Of a stretch of 6,044 nucleotides of DNA, positions 3,939 to 6,044 are shown in pieces. The first letter of the stretch is position 1; each line of letters starts with the position of its first letter. Below the pieces are notes generated by a model that worked only from the letters and a program-made list of their open reading frames with translations, was not told where the DNA came from and did not search any database. The stretch covers positions 1-6,044 of the forward strand of contig CAZXWD010000150.1 in the NCBI GenBank assembly GCA_964644135.1. Reading direction: 5' to 3'. The stretch comes from CAZMOK01 sp964644135 (lineage in GTDB: Bacteria > Bacteroidota > Bacteroidia > Bacteroidales > JAGOPY01). The position numbers and the translations under genes were made by a program.

Positions 3939-5777
3939 CTACTCCACCGTCACCGACTTCGCCAAATTCCTCGGCTGGTCCACATTACAGCCTCTCAGTA
4001 CGGCAATGTGATAGGAGAGGAGCTGCAGCGGGATGGTGGCCAGCACGGGCACGAACATCTCTTCGGTCTCGGGGATCTCGATGATGTGGTCGGCCAGCTC
4101 GTTCACCATGGTGTCGTTCTCTGTTACCACGGCGATCACTTTGCCCTTCCGTGCCTTTACCTCCTGGATGTTGCTCAGGACTTTTTCGTAGGTGCCCTTT
4201 TTGGTGGCGATGAACACCACGGGCATTTCTTCGTCGATCAATGCGATGGGGCCGTGCTTCATTTCGGCGGCAGGATAGCCTTCGGCATGGATGTACGAAA
4301 TTTCTTTCAGCTTCAATGCGCCTTCGAGGGCCACGGGGAAGTTATAGCCCCTGCCCAGGTAGAGGAAGTTCCTGGCCCCCTGGTACAGTTCGGCCAGATC
4401 CCTGATCTGGTCGTTCAGCTTGAGTGTTTTTTCCACCTTCGCCGGGATCTGCTCCATCTCGGTGAGGATCTCGATGAGCCTCGACCGCTTGAGGGTGCCC
4501 TTCTGCTTTGCAATGGTCAGCGCCATCAGCATTAAAATAGTGATCTGGGCCGTGAAGGCCTTGGTGGATGCCACCCCTATCTCCGGTCCGGCATGGGTAT
4601 ACGACCCCGCATGGGTGGTCCGGGCAATGGATGAACCTACCACGTTACAGATCCCTATGATGGTTGCCCCTTTGGCCTTGGCCATCTCGATGGCGGCCAG
4701 GGTGTCGGCGGTCTCGCCGCTCTGCGATATCGCTATCACAATGTCGTCTTCAAAGATCACGGGCTTACGGTAACGGAACTCCGAGGCATATTCCACCTCC
4801 ACGGGCACCCTTGCCAGCTCCTCGAACATGTATTCGCCTACCATTCCGGCGTGCCACGAGGTGCCGCAGCCGATGATGATGATCCGCCTGGCGTTCACCA
4901 TCCGCTGTTTGTAGTCAGAGATGCCGCCCAGCGAAACCAGTCCTTTGGCCGCATTCACACGCCCGCGCATACTGTCGCGGATGGAGCGAGGCTGCTCGAA
5001 GATCTCCTTAAGCATGAAGTGCTCGTATCCGCCTTTCTCAAGTGCCGCCAGGTTCATTTGCAACCTGTGGATGTACGGCAGCTTGTCTTTGTTCTTGATC
5101 GTTTTGATCTTGAGGTCGTGGTCCCTGCGGATGATGGCCATCTCCTCGTCGTTGAGGTAGACGACGTCTTTGGTGTGCTCCACCAGCGGCGTGGCATCGG
5201 ATGCAAGCAGGAACTCGTCTTTTCCAATTCCTACAACCAGCGGCGAGCTCTTCCTTGCTGCAATGAGCATGTTCGGCTCCGACTTGCTGATCACCACGAT
5301 GGCGTAAGCCCCTATGACCTGGTTCAGGGCGATCCTGACGGCCTCGGGCAGGTCGACGTCCTCGTTGATCTGAATGTCTTCTATAAGGTGTATGAGCGTC
5401 TCTGTGTCGGTATCGCTGCGGAACACATGGCCGCGGTTGATCAGTTCTTTCTTGAGAGAAGTGTAGTTCTCGATGATGCCGTTATGGATGATGGCCATGT
5501 TCTTCGACTGCGAGAAGTGGGGGTGGGCGTTCACATTGTTGGGCTCGCCATGGGTGGCCCAGCGGGTATGGGCAATGCCGATGGTCCCTGTTATGTGTTT
5601 CCCTTTGGCGAATTTCTCCAGGTCCGACACTTTTCCCTTTGTCTTGTAGATGTGGAGGTCGTCGTTCAGGAGGGCCACGCCTGCGCTGTCGTAACCGCGG
5701 TATTCAAGGCGTTTCAGGCCGTTTATGAGGATGGGGAAGGCTTCTTTCTTTCCGACGTAGGCAACTATTCCGCACAT
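3939..5777 (-). CDS. glmS: Glutamine--fructose-6-phosphate aminotransferase (isomerizing)
   Basis: Cytoplasmic enzyme that makes glucosamine-6-phosphate from fructose-6-phosphate and glutamine, the first committed step to UDP-GlcNAc for peptidoglycan and lipopolysaccharide. The 612 residues match the family length (E. coli 609). Residues 2-220 form the class II glutamine amidotransferase domain: Cys2, exposed after Met removal, is the nucleophile, with RLEYRGYDSAG (23-33), HTRWATHG (70-77) and HNGIIENY (98-105). Two SIS sugar-isomerase domains follow, about residues 290-425 and 460-600. SQSGET (351-356) binds the sugar phosphate, and Glu492, His508 and Lys607 correspond to the isomerase residues of E. 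coli. The C-terminus DQPRNLAKSVTVE (600-612) is canonical. The ATG at 5777 is fixed by the need for Cys at position 2. It is monocistronic here. The leader is about 17-23 nt, too short for a glmS ribozyme. No defect is seen. Confidence 0.99.
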   Translation of the reverse strand: MCGIVAYVGKKEAFPILINGLKRLEYRGYDSAGVALLNDDLHIYKTKGKVSDLEKFAKGKHITGTIGIAHTRWATHGEPNNVNAHPHFSQSKNMAIIHNGIIENYTSLKKELINRGHVFRSDTDTETLIHLIEDIQINEDVDLPEAVRIALNQVIGAYAIVVISKSEPNMLIAARKSSPLVVGIGKDEFLLASDATPLVEHTKDVVYLNDEEMAIIRRDHDLKIKTIKNKDKLPYIHRLQMNLAALEKGGYEHFMLKEIFEQPRSIRDSMRGRVNAAKGLVSLGGISDYKQRMVNARRIIIIGCGTSWHAGMVGEYMFEELARVPVEVEYASEFRYRKPVIFEDDIVIAISQSGETADTLAAIEMAKAKGATIIGICNVVGSSIARTTHAGSYTHAGPEIGVASTKAFTAQITILMLMALTIAKQKGTLKRSRLIEILTEMEQIPAKVEKTLKLNDQIRDLAELYQGARNFLYLGRGYNFPVALEGALKLKEISYIHAEGYPAAEMKHGPIALIDEEMPVVFIATKKGTYEKVLSNIQEVKARKGKVIAVVTENDTMVNELADHIIEIPETEEMFVPVLATIPLQLLSYHIAVLRGCNVDQPRNLAKSVTVE

Positions 5778-5800
5778 ATCTAAATGATCTTAATCTTTTG

Positions 5801-5831
5801 CAAAGCTAATAGAAATTCAGGGTGAAAACGT
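5801..5831 (-). promoter_or_regulatory. glmS promoter, Bacteroidota type
   Basis: TAGCTTTG (5808-5801 on the minus strand) matches the TAnnTTTG -7 consensus exactly and lies 23 bases before the ATG. A T-rich GTTTTC at 5830-5825 sits near the -33 position but is only a partial match. The repeat mosaic begins at 5860, beyond the core promoter. Confidence 0.65.
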
Positions 5832-5859
5832 TTAATAAGATGTTAAATTGTTGTGAAAG

Positions 5860-5887
5860 GCGTGAAGTGTGAAGGGTGAAGTGAAAA
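5860..5887. repeat. GTGTGAA heptamer array
   Basis: Four 7-nt units: GCGTGAA, GTGTGAA, GGGTGAA and GTGAAAA. Variation is concentrated in the second and third bases. It leads directly into the GGTACTG block. Confidence 0.75.
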
Positions 5888-5967
5888 ATAGGTACTGGGT
5901 GCTGGGTACTAGGTGCTGGGTTTTTCGTGAGTCGAAAAATGCTGCCTGGTAAGGGTTTCACGCAGAG
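5883..5967. repeat. GGTACTG heptamer array plus GTGAGTCGAAAAATGC element, copy 2
   Basis: Same block as 3710-3797: five heptamers at 5891-5925 with the variant order GGTACTG, GGTGCTG, GGTACTA, GGTGCTG, GGTTTTT. The identical 16-mer follows at 5927-5942, and then AAGGGTTTCACGCAGAG at 5951-5967. The linkers between the shared parts differ. The two copies form direct repeats around glmS. Confidence 0.85.
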
Positions 5968-5996
5968 ATCGCTGAGTATTTGCAGAGGGCGCAGAG
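5956..5996. repeat. 41-bp CGCAGAG module, copy 3
   Basis: Begins TTTCACGCAG and ends CGCAGAG, with the same 41-bp length as copies at 114-154 and 1001-1041 although the internal GCAGAG is shifted by one base. Its first 12 bases are shared with the end of the preceding GGTACTG block. It is followed directly by a CAGCCAT array. Confidence 0.75.
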
Positions 5997-6044
5997 AAGC
6001 CATCAGCCATCAGCCATCAGCTAACAGCCAATGGAACACGGATG
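5997..6044. repeat. CAGCCAT heptamer array copy 3 and TGGAACAC linker
   Basis: Five 7-nt units (AAGCCAT, two CAGCCAT, CAGCTAA, CAGCCAA) at 5997-6031, then TGGAACACGGATG to the window end. This is the same succession as at 1042-1110, so a GCGGATTAA/AACTCAG array would be expected just beyond the window. Confidence 0.85.

Noticed and set aside
3873..4535. A 220-codon plus-strand frame entering glmS from the spacer
   Set aside because: Antisense to the end of glmS, begins in the GC-rich hairpin, no domain or promoter.
4851..5783. A 310-codon open frame on the plus strand
   Set aside because: It lies wholly antisense to glmS, whose protein is unmistakable end to end. The antisense frame is open only because of GC-biased codon use and shows no recognisable domain.
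5778..5808. glmS ribozyme or riboswitch in the leader
   Set aside because: Only about 20 nt separate the promoter box from the ATG, too short for the ribozyme fold known from Firmicutes.
5806..6003. A 65-codon minus-strand frame upstream of glmS
   Set aside because: Repeat-derived peptide crossing the GGTACTG and CGCAGAG blocks, and it overlaps the glmS promoter region.

Overview
The window looks like draft chromosomal DNA of a Bacteroidota bacterium, probably from the Bacteroidales/Marinilabiliales side. Three signals point there: a secreted peptidase ending in a type IX secretion (Por secretion) C-terminal domain, TAnnTTTG-type -7 promoter boxes upstream of the genes, and A/T-rich leaders without a Shine-Dalgarno motif. 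Two runs of exactly 100 N mark scaffold joins, so this is a draft or metagenome-assembled genome. The genus is not determinable from this window.

Layout. Positions 1-246 hold a mosaic of short tandem repeats. Positions 247-822 (minus strand) encode an iron superoxide dismutase (sodB). Positions 823-1260 form a divergent spacer with the sodB promoter, a second repeat mosaic and the peptidase promoter. Positions 1261-3365 (plus strand) encode a secreted M28-family zinc peptidase, broken by gap 1586-1685. The surviving parts carry a signal peptide, the full M28 metal site, a fibronectin-III-like domain, a MAM/jelly-roll-like domain and a T9SS sorting domain. Positions 3366-3938 hold a terminator hairpin, gap 3392-3491, an exact 55-bp duplication of the contig end, and a third repeat mosaic. 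Positions 3939-5777 (minus strand) encode full-length glucosamine-6-phosphate synthase (glmS). Positions 5778-6044 hold its promoter and a fourth repeat mosaic.

The three genes are not an operon and have unrelated jobs: oxidative-stress defence, extracellular proteolysis, and amino-sugar supply for peptidoglycan and LPS. Each has its own promoter.

The unusual content lies between the genes. The spacers are largely built from degenerate tandem arrays whose units differ completely in sequence (AACTCAG, CAGCCAT, GCTCTAA, AACAATG, GGTACTG, GTGTGAA, AAATCCC), yet nearly all have a period of exactly 7 nt. A few have a period of 8 or 9. They combine with a 41-bp CGCAGAG-rich module in a recurring order and always on the same strand, whichever way the neighbouring genes point. 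One heptamer tract lies inside the peptidase reading frame, and another supplies the sodB stop codon. This resembles the heptanucleotide STRR repeats known from filamentous cyanobacteria, but here it is a multi-family, syntactically ordered system.
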